Shown: one piece after another, positions 46,999-55,498 of the stretch | Numbering within the stretch: position 1 is the stretch's first letter | Layout of the letters: each line of letters begins with the position of its first letter | DNA from: a virus | Strand: one strand, 5' to 3' | DNA: 64,000 nt | IMG/VR virus record: IMGVR_UViG_3300027708_000025 | Coordinates: 62,001-126,000 of that record | Translations under genes and position numbers: made by a program | The notes under the pieces: generated by a model | Database searches by the model: none | Told to the model about the DNA's origin: nothing | Seen by the model: only the letters and a program-made list of their open reading frames with translations

Positions 46999-48458
46999 TA
47001 TTCTTCCTTTAAATTTAACGTATAGATTTTATATTCAAACTTTTCATCGTTGTAGATTTTCATCCGTTCAATAAAATGTTCTAACGTAAAATTCTTTCTA
47101 CTTTTATAAGTCATGTCATCAGATATGTCATATAGAATAGCTTCTTTTTTATTGTCACCCAAACGCAATCCTCGCCCAATAGACTGTAGTGTTCTAATCT
47201 TACTCTTGCTTGGTGAAGCAAAAATAACATTGTGTAGATTACGAATATTGATACCAGTAGAGAATGTTCCATACGATGCTACGATGATTGCATTCTCTTC
47301 TTCTTCAGTAATTCTACGAACTTCTTCTCGTTCATCTACTCCAACAGCACCATGAATAAAAAATACAGGTCTATTTTCTTCTACTGCGTCCTTAATCATA
47401 TTATACAGTATTCTGCCGTGCTTTTCAACGAATTGATACAGCAACAGAGTGTTACCTTCTAAACCCATAGTTAGATTTCTAATGAATCTATTACGTGACG
47501 GCTTACCTATAATATAATTTATCTCATCTTGATATTTAAAATTCTTACCTAGCTTACATGATTCTTCGTTATGCTTAAGCACCAATGCTTTGATTCTAAA
47601 CTTAGCTAATCGTCCAGAGTCAATCAATTCTTTTGTTGTTGTAATCTGTTTGACTTTACCAAACAATCCTTCTAAAACTAATCTATGTGTCTGTGTGCCA
47701 TCTAGTGTGCCTGTCAATCCAAATCTATATTTGCACTCTGTTAGTTTTGTTAGAATTGATATCAACGACTTTGCTTTAAACAAATGCGCTTCATCTCCAA
47801 CAACTAATTCAAATTCTTCAAACCATTCTTTTGGCATCTTGTAAATTGATTGCCATGTAGATATGACAATGGGGCAATCAGTTTCTTTGCTTGCACCTGA
47901 CATAATCTGGTGTATGTATTTATCACTCTCGAATCCATAGTCTGCAAAGTCTTTGTATAACTGTGCAACAAGTGATATCGTAGGAACAATGATAAGAGTT
48001 TTGCAATTTAAATATCTCGCAATGAGATATATGATAAGCGACTTGCCAGATGCTGTTGGTGATACTAATAAGTTTCTTCTACTACGTACTGCATGAATGA
48101 ATGCATCTATTTGATAGTCTCTAACTTCAAATGGTACACCTAGCGTATCAATAAAGTCTTTTGCTTCTGTTACAGAAAATTCGTCATACGTTTCTACTGA
48201 TTCATCAAATTCAATTACGTAGTCACGTTCTTTAGCAAACTTTTCTAAGTATGGAATCAAACCATAATAAATTTGTCTGTTCTGAGAATTGAATAGACGT
48301 ATCTTTCCATCCCACACTTTGTTTCTGAATGCGGGCATGAATTTGTAACCGGGAACGTAGAACGTGAAGTATTCATTCAACTCCATTGCATCGGAGTTCT
48401 CACACTTGATGTGTGCGTAGACTTCATCTACTTTTGAGATATAGAGTTTATTGTACAC
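46998..48458 (-). CDS. uvsW: Recombination DNA/RNA helicase (T4 UvsW-like)
   Basis: A 486-residue SF2 helicase. An N-terminal substrate-binding domain (WDGKIRLF, 49-56) is followed by Walker A SPTASGKS (133-140), D222-E-A-H225, and motif VI IGRGLR. UvsW resolves branched DNA and shuts off origin-dependent replication in T4. It begins with GTG at 48458, overlapping the uvsY end by 11 bases; no ATG or Shine-Dalgarno is visible, so translation is coupled to uvsY. Confidence 0.95.
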   Translation of the reverse strand: MYNKLYISKVDEVYAHIKCENSDAMELNEYFTFYVPGYKFMPAFRNKVWDGKIRLFNSQNRQIYYGLIPYLEKFAKERDYVIEFDESVETYDEFSVTEAKDFIDTLGVPFEVRDYQIDAFIHAVRSRRNLLVSPTASGKSLIIYLIARYLNCKTLIIVPTISLVAQLYKDFADYGFESDKYIHQIMSGASKETDCPIVISTWQSIYKMPKEWFEEFELVVGDEAHLFKAKSLISILTKLTECKYRFGLTGTLDGTQTHRLVLEGLFGKVKQITTTKELIDSGRLAKFRIKALVLKHNEESCKLGKNFKYQDEINYIIGKPSRNRFIRNLTMGLEGNTLLLYQFVEKHGRILYNMIKDAVEENRPVFFIHGAVGVDEREEVRRITEEEENAIIVASYGTFSTGINIRNLHNVIFASPSKSKIRTLQSIGRGLRLGDNKKEAILYDISDDMTYKSRKNFTLEHFIERMKIYNDEKFEYKIYTLNLKEE

Positions 48459-48885
48459 CTTGCGTAAACTTCTTCCATTCTATAGCATTCTTAATCTGAA
48501 AATTGCGTTGGTTGACGTTCTTAAGTACTTCTTCCAGAAACGCTAATTTTTCTTTTTGATTGATTATGCGAACATTGTTGTGTATAATATCTTTATCAGA
48601 GTCAAGATACATATCAACTTCATTCTTCATCAAACGTTTAACGAAAGGCTCCCAATTGAGTTCGTCAAGTTCTTCTTGTGAAAGTTTTCCATTGTAATAC
48701 TCATACTTCTTCAAAGATAAATCTTTGCTTTGAAACTCAAGTGCTTTGAGTTTGCGTCTTTCATCAAAATAAATTTTGAGATATTTGCTGTGCAGTTCTG
48801 GTATCTTCAAAGATGCGATACCTAACTCTGTGGAGTCAACTGTAGCGTCAAGTCTCCACTCTTCCATCATTTGATCTAACGTCAT
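48448..48885 (-). CDS. uvsY: Recombination mediator UvsY
   Basis: A 145-residue helical protein. The pattern LDATVDSTELGIASLKIPELHSKYLKI, then KKYEYYNGKL and DSDKDI, matches T4 UvsY (FIDSTKLQYEAANN...LDYYSGR...SADKDV). UvsY loads UvsX onto single-stranded DNA. It has its own promoter at 48921-48949 and is followed by uvsW with overlap. Confidence 0.9.
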   Translation of the reverse strand: MTLDQMMEEWRLDATVDSTELGIASLKIPELHSKYLKIYFDERRKLKALEFQSKDLSLKKYEYYNGKLSQEELDELNWEPFVKRLMKNEVDMYLDSDKDIIHNNVRIINQKEKLAFLEEVLKNVNQRNFQIKNAIEWKKFTQGVQ

Positions 48886-48920
48886 AATAATCCTTCAATT
48901 CAATATTCGTATTCATCATT

Positions 48921-48949
48921 ATAATAACACATTCCAAGGCAAATGTCAA
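48921..48949 (-). promoter_or_regulatory. Sigma70-like early promoter of uvsY/uvsW
   Basis: On the minus strand TTGACA (48944-48949, perfect) and TATTAT (48921-48926) are 17 bases apart, with an extended TGTG before the -10. It drives the recombination and late-regulator block. Confidence 0.8.
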
Positions 48950-49461
48950 ATGTTTGTTGCTTCGTAGTAGGTGTAGTTAAACGTTACTGTAGAGGTAATA
49001 AACTCTTGATTGTCCACGGCTGAAAATTGCATGTCTCCCAATTCGGTAGGATATGCACCATAGAAATCAATTTTAAAGTTTGGATTGTTTGCGTTTGTTT
49101 TAATGAATAGTGTTGCATCAGAAGTTACGCTGTCAAGCAATTCATCATTATCTTTTAGCCCACCTCTTTTATCATAGCCTTTTGGATTACCTAGTTTAAA
49201 TATCCAATTATATAATTCATACCATGATTGCATATCTTCATCGACTATAAACGTCAATGTTAATGTGCCAAAGCTGATTTGATTTCCTGGTACACTCAAT
49301 GCAGAAAATGGTGTGTTAATGCTAGTTGATTGTAGCGACATGCTTGGTAAATTTACAGCTTGCACAAAATATGTGAAGTTGGGAATTCGTCTAAGAACAA
49401 AATCAAATTTATTATTAGAAAGAAAACTTCTATTTGCTGGTGTTGTTGATAGTGTAGCCAT
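48946..49461 (-). CDS. Tail-tube-fold virion protein (third gp19 paralogue)
   Basis: A 171-residue protein of the gp19/gp54 tube fold. The pattern KFDFVLRRIPNFTYFVQAVNLPSMSL (18-43) and the beta-sandwich FGTLTLTFIVDEDMQSWYELYNWIF, ending TVTFNYTYYEA, recall the tail tube family. It lies downstream of the capsid gene under its own CATAAATA late element, away from the other two tube proteins. It may be a baseplate or tube-initiator component. Confidence 0.72.
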   Translation of the reverse strand: MATLSTTPANRSFLSNNKFDFVLRRIPNFTYFVQAVNLPSMSLQSTSINTPFSALSVPGNQISFGTLTLTFIVDEDMQSWYELYNWIFKLGNPKGYDKRGGLKDNDELLDSVTSDATLFIKTNANNPNFKIDFYGAYPTELGDMQFSAVDNQEFITSTVTFNYTYYEATNI

Positions 49462-49480
49462 GTTATCTCCTCTTGTCTTC

Positions 49481-49488
49481 TATTTATG
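49481..49488 (-). promoter_or_regulatory. T4-type late promoter element CATAAATA
   Basis: CATAAATA on the minus strand, 20 bases upstream of the tube-like gene and directly after the capsid terminator. A permitted variant of the late -10. Confidence 0.65.
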
Positions 49489-49493
49489 CAGAC

Positions 49494-49520
49494 AAAAAAA
49501 GAGGACCCTAAGGTCCTCTT
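49494..49520 (-). terminator. Rho-independent terminator of the major capsid gene
   Basis: A(G)AGGACC and GGTCCTCT form an 8-bp stem with a 4-base loop (49500-49519), followed by seven T on the minus strand. It insulates the very highly expressed capsid gene. Confidence 0.9.
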
Positions 49521-49551
49521 CTTAATACCGATGTGTTCTCGGTTTAATCAA

Positions 49552-50904
49552 TTACATCAAGTTCGTAATTGAAAATCTACGATAGTAGATGTTCTTGTTA
49601 GCGAAAGTCAATGTACCATCAGCAGCCGATGTTGCGAATGGGTTTGCGACCATACCGTAACGTGTTTTGAAACCAATCTTTGGTTGGAATGTGTCTTGAC
49701 CAACTGCACGAACCATTTGCAATGGAACGTATGGGCAATAGAACAAGCCAGCATCAAAAGCTGAAGTGCCTTTGTAGCCGATTGTTGCATAGTGTGTACC
49801 AGATGTTGCGGCAAAATATGGATCAATATAAACTTTGATACGACCATTCAATACACCAGCGAATGTGTTACCTGTGTCATCAACTTGTAAGTTGTTAGAT
49901 GCAAGTGCTGGAGTGTAATCAAGAACACCAGCCATTTGCAATGCAGATGCTACGTCTGAAGAACAGATAAGCACGTTACCTTTACCTCTACGAGTTGCTT
50001 TAGCAATTGCATTGGCTTCACGCTCTAATTGGAACATCAAACCTTTGAACTTCTCAACAGACCAACGACCGTTAGAGTCAACATCAAGGTTGAATGTGCC
50101 AGCAGTTGTAACGTTCTCTTGTGCGCCAATAGTAGCTGTCAAGTTGATAGTACGAACAACTTCACGGTTAATTTCAGCTAAGATTTCTGTAGAAAGAATG
50201 TTTGCTAATTCTTGTTCAGCATCCAAACCATGGACTGCTTTCAAGTCTTGTGCAAGTTCCATTGTGTATTCTGCTTTCAAAGCACGGCTCTTTGCAGTAA
50301 CAGCAATCTTTTCAATGGAGAATGCCATCTCTTGGAATTGATTACCAGAACCATCACCTAATGCTTCAGCATTGGCTGTTGTCATACCTGTACCACGTGT
50401 GTACTCTGTACCACCTGACAAGTCAGCTGGAGATGCACCTGTGTGGGCTGCGGCAACTGGAGATGTTCCACCTGCAACAGAAGAGAATGAAGTGTTTGCT
50501 TCGTTGAACAATGCTTCAGTTCCACCTTGTGTGGTGTAACGGCTACGCATTGCAAAGATCAAGCCTGTTGGACCTGTCATTGGTTGAACACCGCAAATGT
50601 CGTATGCGATTAAGTTAGGTGCAGAACGGCGAACCAAGCTAATTAAAACTGGATCATAAATGTCGATTGCACCATCGGCCGCTGTAGATGAAGATGCGCC
50701 CATTGCGTTAGCAGGTGCAGTTTCAGACAACAACGATGTTTGATTGCGATAACCACCAGAACCCTGTGCATCTTCACGGCAAGCACGTTCTTGGTTCTCA
50801 AGAAGTTGTGCTGTTACGGCACGCTTATGGGAATCCTTGATTGAGGCTAAAGCGCCATGGTCAAGAACTGGTGCCCATTTTTTTAAAAGATTTTCTACGC
50901 TCAT
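49552..50904 (-). CDS. 23: Major capsid protein (T4 gp23-like)
   Basis: A 450-residue HK97-fold capsid protein. The propeptide is visible (MSVENLLKKWAPVL...) with a prohead-protease site LSE at 59-61 (SLLSETAP). The body has YDICGVQPMTGPTGLIFAMRS and the C-terminal YGMVANPF. It forms the hexamers of the icosahedral head. A late promoter TATAAATA (50933-50940) and a terminator frame it. No separate gp24 vertex gene is seen next to it. Confidence 0.97.
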   Translation of the reverse strand: MSVENLLKKWAPVLDHGALASIKDSHKRAVTAQLLENQERACREDAQGSGGYRNQTSLLSETAPANAMGASSSTAADGAIDIYDPVLISLVRRSAPNLIAYDICGVQPMTGPTGLIFAMRSRYTTQGGTEALFNEANTSFSSVAGGTSPVAAAHTGASPADLSGGTEYTRGTGMTTANAEALGDGSGNQFQEMAFSIEKIAVTAKSRALKAEYTMELAQDLKAVHGLDAEQELANILSTEILAEINREVVRTINLTATIGAQENVTTAGTFNLDVDSNGRWSVEKFKGLMFQLEREANAIAKATRRGKGNVLICSSDVASALQMAGVLDYTPALASNNLQVDDTGNTFAGVLNGRIKVYIDPYFAATSGTHYATIGYKGTSAFDAGLFYCPYVPLQMVRAVGQDTFQPKIGFKTRYGMVANPFATSAADGTLTFANKNIYYRRFSITNLM

Positions 50905-50932
50905 GTTTTTCTCCTTTGAGTATTGTTTAATT

Positions 50933-50940
50933 TATTTATA
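50933..50940 (-). promoter_or_regulatory. T4-type late promoter element TATAAATA
   Basis: An exact late -10 on the minus strand, 29 bases upstream of the capsid gene. Together with a nearby GGAG ribosome-binding site it should give the strongest late transcript. Confidence 0.85.
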
Positions 50941-50945
50941 AAAAC

Positions 50946-51854
50946 TTATTTCTTGAGTGTTCTAGAAATATTTTGTACATAGTGGTTCATTACTGGAGTG
51001 AATGATTCTTCAATAGTAGAAACATCATCGTCCATTGGAGCCGCTTTTTTAACTGTATCTTGTGAAGATTCATCAAAATATTTCTTTTTTGTTAAAAGAA
51101 GTTTTTCTTTGTAGTCTTGTTCTGAAACGAATTCAATTCCTTCTGCAAGAGATTTTAATTTTGCAAATTGAACTTCGCTAAGGCCTTCTGAAACTTCGCT
51201 AACAATGTGTTCTTTTTTGAAGATATTGATTTGTGAATTCAAGTTTGCAACTTCAGTAACTGCTTTGTCTAGTTCAGATTCAAGTGTTTCAACTTGTTCT
51301 GCAAATTCCTCAACAACATTTACTTTGTCTTCTGGAATGTCAACATAATGCTCTGTGAATAGGTTCTTTAAACCAATCATAAAATCTTCAGCTAATTCAG
51401 CCTTGATACCCTTTTCGATAGCAAGTTTGTTTTCTTCCATCCACTCAGTAACGACATACTCAAGGTATTCGTCAACTTTTGTAACCAAATTTTCGTTGAT
51501 AGATGCAACTTCTGTTTCTAATTTTTCTGCATATTCTTCTTCTAATGCAGTTGTTGCTTCTTCTACTTTAGCAAAAATAGCCGCTTCAAAAATAGCTTTA
51601 GCATTATTTTTAAATTCTTCAGAAAGAGATTCACCAGAGAAAATAGCATCAATGTCTTCTTTTACTTTTGCTTGTTTTTTCTCTTTCATCATTTTTTCTT
51701 TTTCGTCTTCTTTTTCATCCGCCGCTTTTCCTTTTGGTTCATCGGCATCATCATCTTTCATTTCTTTAGCTTTTTTCTTTTCGATGGCCGCTTTTAACGC
51801 AGGTGGAAGTTCTCCTTCCAACAATTCATCATCCTTGTTATTTACATCAGTCAT
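50946..51854 (-). CDS. 22: Prohead scaffold core protein (T4 gp22-like)
   Basis: A 302-residue, very Lys/Glu-rich protein, mostly helical coiled coil (ATTALEEEYAEKLETEVASI...). The terminal region ends YVQNISRTLKK, like the conserved gp22 C-terminus. It builds the internal scaffold that is digested by gp21. Located between gp21 and gp23 as in T4. Confidence 0.9.
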   Translation of the reverse strand: MTDVNNKDDELLEGELPPALKAAIEKKKAKEMKDDDADEPKGKAADEKEDEKEKMMKEKKQAKVKEDIDAIFSGESLSEEFKNNAKAIFEAAIFAKVEEATTALEEEYAEKLETEVASINENLVTKVDEYLEYVVTEWMEENKLAIEKGIKAELAEDFMIGLKNLFTEHYVDIPEDKVNVVEEFAEQVETLESELDKAVTEVANLNSQINIFKKEHIVSEVSEGLSEVQFAKLKSLAEGIEFVSEQDYKEKLLLTKKKYFDESSQDTVKKAAPMDDDVSTIEESFTPVMNHYVQNISRTLKK

Positions 51855-51896
51855 AATAGGTCTCCTTTATACGATATTTAAAATTATTAGTATATG

Positions 51897-51904
51897 TATT
51901 TATA
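51897..51904 (-). promoter_or_regulatory. T4-type late promoter element TATAAATA
   Basis: An exact late -10 on the minus strand, 43 bases upstream of the scaffold gene, overlapping the gp21 stop region. Confidence 0.8.
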
Positions 51905-51909
51905 CAAAA

Positions 51910-52560
51910 TTATAGCTTGGAGAGGAAATCTTTAAACACTTTTATCATGTTTTCTTCCAAGTCTTTCTTAGAAGACTTCTGAATGACTTGTCTCTGTGTT
52001 GAAATGTCGGCTTCTCTAATGATTCCGTTATCCCAAACCCATGCTTTATTTTCCATAATACCACGTACATATGCATCTGGTGCTGAAGGATCGGCTACGA
52101 TATCTGCACATGTTGCGAGATAAAAATCGTTACCAACAACTTTAGTTCCATCTTTTCCTTCTACGAGACTACCTAAGCCTCTTGTAGATACGCCTAGCGT
52201 TGCGCCTTCAGTCATTAAATTCTTTACGATGTTACCGTATGGTGTTTCCATAATCTTTGCTTTACCGATGAAGTTGTTTCCATCTTGACGCAAACTCTTA
52301 GTAATGTGTGACACACGTTCTAAATTGATAGTTGGACCATCTGGATGCCCTAACTCACCATAAGCACGATTCTTCATTACACTTTCAGTAACATATCGAT
52401 CTGTTTCTTTTTGCAAAACTGCTAATGGATACATTCTTCCATTACGATTCTTTTGTTCTGCTTGCATGAAGATACCTTCAATGTAGAAACTTCTACCGCC
52501 AGCTTCGTTTGCTTCAGTAATGATATTTACTTGCTCATTAATTTCTGTGATTAGTTTCAT
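51910..52560 (-). CDS. 21: Prohead protease (T4 gp21-like)
   Basis: A 216-residue serine protease of the herpesvirus-assemblin fold. The family blocks FYIEGIFMQAEQKNRNGRMYP, ELGHPDGP (His) and LGVSTRGLGSL (Ser) are clear. It cleaves scaffold, capsid propeptide and internal proteins at (L/I)-x-E. Its own start MKLITEI...IITEANEAGG has an ITE site for self-processing. Expressed with the core proteins upstream. Confidence 0.95.
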   Translation of the reverse strand: MKLITEINEQVNIITEANEAGGRSFYIEGIFMQAEQKNRNGRMYPLAVLQKETDRYVTESVMKNRAYGELGHPDGPTINLERVSHITKSLRQDGNNFIGKAKIMETPYGNIVKNLMTEGATLGVSTRGLGSLVEGKDGTKVVGNDFYLATCADIVADPSAPDAYVRGIMENKAWVWDNGIIREADISTQRQVIQKSSKKDLEENMIKVFKDFLSKL

Positions 52561-52847
52561 TTTAGTCCTGCCGATGTTCTTTTTCTAAGTGACCTTGTTC
52601 TTTTGCGTAGAATCAAAGCAAGTTTTGGTGCACGTTTTCTAGCCGCTTTGCGTTGTGCCATTTTACGATGCATTTTTTCTTGTGAAGACATTCTTACAAG
52701 TTTGCCTCCTAAGACTTTATATCCAGGTGTTGCTGATACAATTTTTCTGCGCTGAACAATTCCAGCACGTACTCTATTGACTTTAACAAGCCTAGCTTCG
52801 TCTACCTGTTCGTCAGACAAAGATATAAAATCTTTAAATTTTAACAT
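52557..52847 (-). CDS. Basic prohead core protein with capsid-targeting-like N-terminus (gp68-like position)
   Basis: A 96-residue, very basic protein. Residues 1-17 (MLKFKDFISLSDEQVDE) have the capsid-targeting pattern and end in a VDE site. The rest (RRKIVSATPGYKVLGGKL..., KMHRKMAQRKAARKRAPK) is a nucleic-acid-binding-like basic segment, similar in style to the Arg/Lys-rich module inside the 960-residue protein. It sits in the T4 gp68 position upstream of gp21. Probably packaged with DNA. Confidence 0.78.
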   Translation of the reverse strand: MLKFKDFISLSDEQVDEARLVKVNRVRAGIVQRRKIVSATPGYKVLGGKLVRMSSQEKMHRKMAQRKAARKRAPKLALILRKRTRSLRKRTSAGLK

Positions 52848-53314
52848 TACGTCTGACCGTCATCCGTAGTTTCACGACTAGAATATCCAGCAGTTTTCTT
52901 ACCTTCAAGAACTAATGTATATGCGGCATTAGCAGTAAATCCAGTAGTAGATAATAGAATGCTACCTGCTGTGTTTGGCGCATTGTTTGTGAATGGTGCT
53001 TGCAAGTTTACTGTTAAATCTACAATACCAGAACCACTTAAAGTTGCAATAGTTGTATTTGCGCCACCATTAATTGAGTTAGCCCAAAATAAAGTAACTC
53101 TAGGATCCATAGTGGATGACGTTCCTTTTGATACATTCCAAAATAATTTTGTGATTGATAACCGTGTGCTACCATCACCATTAGATGCAATTAAAGTATT
53201 TGCATTAACTTTAGTTATGTTAGTTTCACCAGTGCCATCAGAAATGTTTGTTAACTTAACCGCCCATGCTGATGCATGATCTTTTAGCGTTTGTGAGGTT
53301 ACGGTATCTGCCAT
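52847..53314 (-). CDS. Beta-rich virion protein inserted in the prohead core
   Basis: A 155-residue protein of the structural type (Ser/Thr/Asn/Ala-rich), starting MADTVTSQTLKDHASAWAVKLTNIS and ending in a conserved-looking YTLVLEGKKTAG. I recall this family among T4-like phage virion proteins. It lies between the core proteins gp67-like and gp68-like, where T4 has none. A decoration or neck component. Confidence 0.75.
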   Translation of the reverse strand: MADTVTSQTLKDHASAWAVKLTNISDGTGETNITKVNANTLIASNGDGSTRLSITKLFWNVSKGTSSTMDPRVTLFWANSINGGANTTIATLSGSGIVDLTVNLQAPFTNNAPNTAGSILLSTTGFTANAAYTLVLEGKKTAGYSSRETTDDGQT

Positions 53315-53315
53315 T

Positions 53316-53822
53316 TTATTCTTTCGCTATAGTTTTTGCAAATGCTAAAAGTACTTCAGCATCTTCTTCCAACTGATTCAAAAAGATTTCTTGATTGCTT
53401 TCGTCTAACTGATCGTAAAGATTAGAGAGTAAATCAACATCTTCGTTTTTCAAAGCACCACGTGCCTGTGCGGCTTTAAGCATTGCAACTCTATCTTTGT
53501 ATCCAGCAACACCAGGTTTGATATCTTTAGCGGCTTTCTTTTCAGCGGCATTTGGATTACTAATGTGTTTCATTGTAGTCTTAGACTGATGACTATCAAC
53601 TTCACCAAATGGTTGCTTGTTGTCGAGTCTATCAGCAGGACGTTTGCCAGAACCTTTTTTAGTGTCGTGTGGTCCGATTTCTTCAGGTCCGACTTTTTCT
53701 AAATCTCCAGGGTCTTTAGTTTGAGCAAGATATGACACGGCTGCCATTTTATTGGCAATAGCATCTTTGTACTTTACTCTTTCTATTTCATCCAACTGGA
53801 TAAAACTTTTAAAGTTCTTCAT
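53316..53822 (-). CDS. Prohead core/internal protein with capsid-targeting-like N-terminus
   Basis: A 168-residue charged helical protein. Residues 1-12 (MKNFKSFIQLDE) match the capsid-targeting pattern with an LDE site. The remainder has a disordered middle (KKGSGKRPADRLDNKQPFGE) and a helical end (LYDQLDESNQEIFLNQLEE). It overlaps the gp67-like gene by 14 bases. Probably a scaffold/internal head protein removed or packaged during maturation. Confidence 0.78.
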   Translation of the reverse strand: MKNFKSFIQLDEIERVKYKDAIANKMAAVSYLAQTKDPGDLEKVGPEEIGPHDTKKGSGKRPADRLDNKQPFGEVDSHQSKTTMKHISNPNAAEKKAAKDIKPGVAGYKDRVAMLKAAQARGALKNEDVDLLSNLYDQLDESNQEIFLNQLEEDAEVLLAFAKTIAKE

Positions 53823-54030
53823 CTACATTTCCTTCTGAACTGGATTGAAATTCCTCTTCACCAGATGCGACTTCTTCTTCGCTATCTTTAAAAATAGACC
53901 CTGCCAATTCCATTCTTTTAACTTCAATATGATCCTGTATCTTGTCGTTTAGTGCGTCAAGAATTGAGTTTTTAAACTCGGCCGGTTTTGCATCATATGC
54001 GTGTTGAATTGCTGTCTGTACATTTTCCAT
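53809..54030 (-). CDS. 67: Prohead core protein (T4 gp67-like)
   Basis: A 73-residue protein. The N-terminal half is helical (VQTAIQHAYDAKPAEFKNSILDALNDK), and the C-terminal half is very acidic (SEEEVASGEEEF...). This small core protein shape and its position between gp20 and gp21 match T4 gp67 and its cyanophage equivalents. It is the first gene after a TATAAATA late element (54058-54065). Confidence 0.72.
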   Translation of the reverse strand: MENVQTAIQHAYDAKPAEFKNSILDALNDKIQDHIEVKRMELAGSIFKDSEEEVASGEEEFQSSSEGNVDEEL

Positions 54031-54057
54031 ATTATATTTCCTTTTTGTCTGTTAACT

Positions 54058-54065
54058 TATTTATA
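54058..54065 (-). promoter_or_regulatory. T4-type late promoter element TATAAATA
   Basis: An exact late -10 on the minus strand, 28 bases upstream of the gp67-like gene. It drives the prohead core and protease operon. Confidence 0.85.
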
Positions 54066-54076
54066 CAATACCGTTT

Positions 54077-55033
54077 TTAAGCATTGTAATATGGCATCAA
54101 GTAATCTCTTCCATCTATATTTATGGACATAAATCCTGCCGGATTATTTGGTAAAGTTGCGCTTCCTGATGTTGCAGTTTCTGAAAGGGTACTTGATGGA
54201 TTAACCCTAATACCTCCAGCAATAACTGTAGCATCGTTTCCGCCAATCTTAGAAATATTATCATCTTTAAAGACAAGCAACCTATGAATATTGTCTATGA
54301 ATCCAGCAGTACCAAAGTTAACAGTTGTTGCTATACTCAACGGCTTGATAATAAATTTAACGCTTGGATTTGGTATTACTAAAGTAGATGTAATTGATGG
54401 GAATGGAACATCTTTAATTCCCATATTAATCTTTGACGTACCAAATGCAAGCGCAGATTCATATGAATTAGGATATAATATATAATTTAATTTTGATGTT
54501 CCAAAACTATTCTGTATTGTAACAGACTGTGGTGCAATCAATGGCACAATAGAAGGGGTGCCAAAACTTAATGCAGAATTTACAGAATTTACAGTTACAG
54601 TAAAGTTTAAATTCTCAGAACCAAATGCTAATGTAGATACTACACTTTGTGCATAAATTATTGTATTTAATTGTGATGAACCAAATGCAAGTGTAGATTC
54701 GCCTGAATTTGGATGTATCTGAACAAATAGATTGTTTACGCCAAAAGAAAGTCCACTTGCAATAGAACGGTCAAAGGCATCAGTTAATTGCTGAATTGTA
54801 TTTGACTGATATACTTGAATTTCTGCGTTTTCAATACCAAATAAAGTATCAGAAAGATATAAATTCTGTCTAACATTTACATATACATAATGCGTGTCTG
54901 GAAACACCACCGTAGAGTCAATTGCTCTATCGTTGGTGTCTATGAATTGTATTATCGGTGTGTCTTGAAGTGCTGATAAAAATGTACTAGCAAATTCTGA
55001 TAATGCAACATCTAAGACAATCACTTGATCCAT
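54077..55033 (-). CDS. Repeat-containing virion protein (ALAFG repeats)
   Basis: A 318-residue beta-rich protein; I chose the ATG at 55033 over a TTG 6 bases upstream. Residues about 95-215 hold five repeats of about 22 residues of the form SxLAFG-S-x-L-N-x-I-x-P-x-S (LSFGVNNL, LAFGSSQL, LAFGSENL, LSFGTPSI, LAFGTSKI). The C-terminus ends in a small domain with SINIDGRDYLMPYYNA. Such repeats occur in phage appendage proteins. It belongs to the fibre cassette between gp20 and gp67. Confidence 0.78.
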   Translation of the reverse strand: MDQVIVLDVALSEFASTFLSALQDTPIIQFIDTNDRAIDSTVVFPDTHYVYVNVRQNLYLSDTLFGIENAEIQVYQSNTIQQLTDAFDRSIASGLSFGVNNLFVQIHPNSGESTLAFGSSQLNTIIYAQSVVSTLAFGSENLNFTVTVNSVNSALSFGTPSIVPLIAPQSVTIQNSFGTSKLNYILYPNSYESALAFGTSKINMGIKDVPFPSITSTLVIPNPSVKFIIKPLSIATTVNFGTAGFIDNIHRLLVFKDDNISKIGGNDATVIAGGIRVNPSSTLSETATSGSATLPNNPAGFMSINIDGRDYLMPYYNA

Positions 55034-55066
55034 AATCAAGGTTTCTTTATTTTTTAATTAATTATT

Positions 55067-55468
55067 TTAAAGTGCAAATATTCTACTTGCGCCAGAAGAG
55101 AATACAACTGTAATATCACCGCCGTTAGGAAGAATTGGCAAACCAGTTGCGCTATCAATATAAGCAATCAATCTGGAAGTAGATTGTACTCCAGTATCTT
55201 GAAATATCAATAATGCTTCACAATTTGCACCAGTAACGGATGTGAATGTTGCGTCATCTGCGTCAAAAACTCCGTTGGTAACAGTTTTATTAGCTAATGT
55301 TGTACTTGATATTACAGCACTATTTGAAACATCACTACGATATTGATGTGATGTGCTATAAGTGTATACTCCAGTGTCAACAAGCGCAATAGTAATTGTA
55401 TTTGCACTCATGTTGATATGAGCATTAATGAATGATTCTTTTGCTTTTGGGTACAATGCGTTTGCCAT
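55067..55468 (-). CDS. Small virion protein of a widespread phage family
   Basis: A 133-residue beta-rich protein. The start MANALYPKAKESFINAHI, a YTYSTSHQYRSDVS middle and the end LPNGGDITVVFSSGASRIFAL are characteristic of a common phage structural family. It has a TATAAATA late element (55491-55498) and a good ribosome-binding site (AAGGAG). Role unknown, probably a tail or neck decoration. Confidence 0.82.
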   Translation of the reverse strand: MANALYPKAKESFINAHINMSANTITIALVDTGVYTYSTSHQYRSDVSNSAVISSTTLANKTVTNGVFDADDATFTSVTGANCEALLIFQDTGVQSTSRLIAYIDSATGLPILPNGGDITVVFSSGASRIFAL

Positions 55469-55490
55469 AAAATTCTCCTTAATTTTTACT

Positions 55491-55498
55491 TATTTATA
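55491..55498 (-). promoter_or_regulatory. T4-type late promoter element TATAAATA
   Basis: An exact late -10 on the minus strand, 23 bases upstream of the 133-residue virion gene, overlapping the end of the collagen-like gene. Confidence 0.8.
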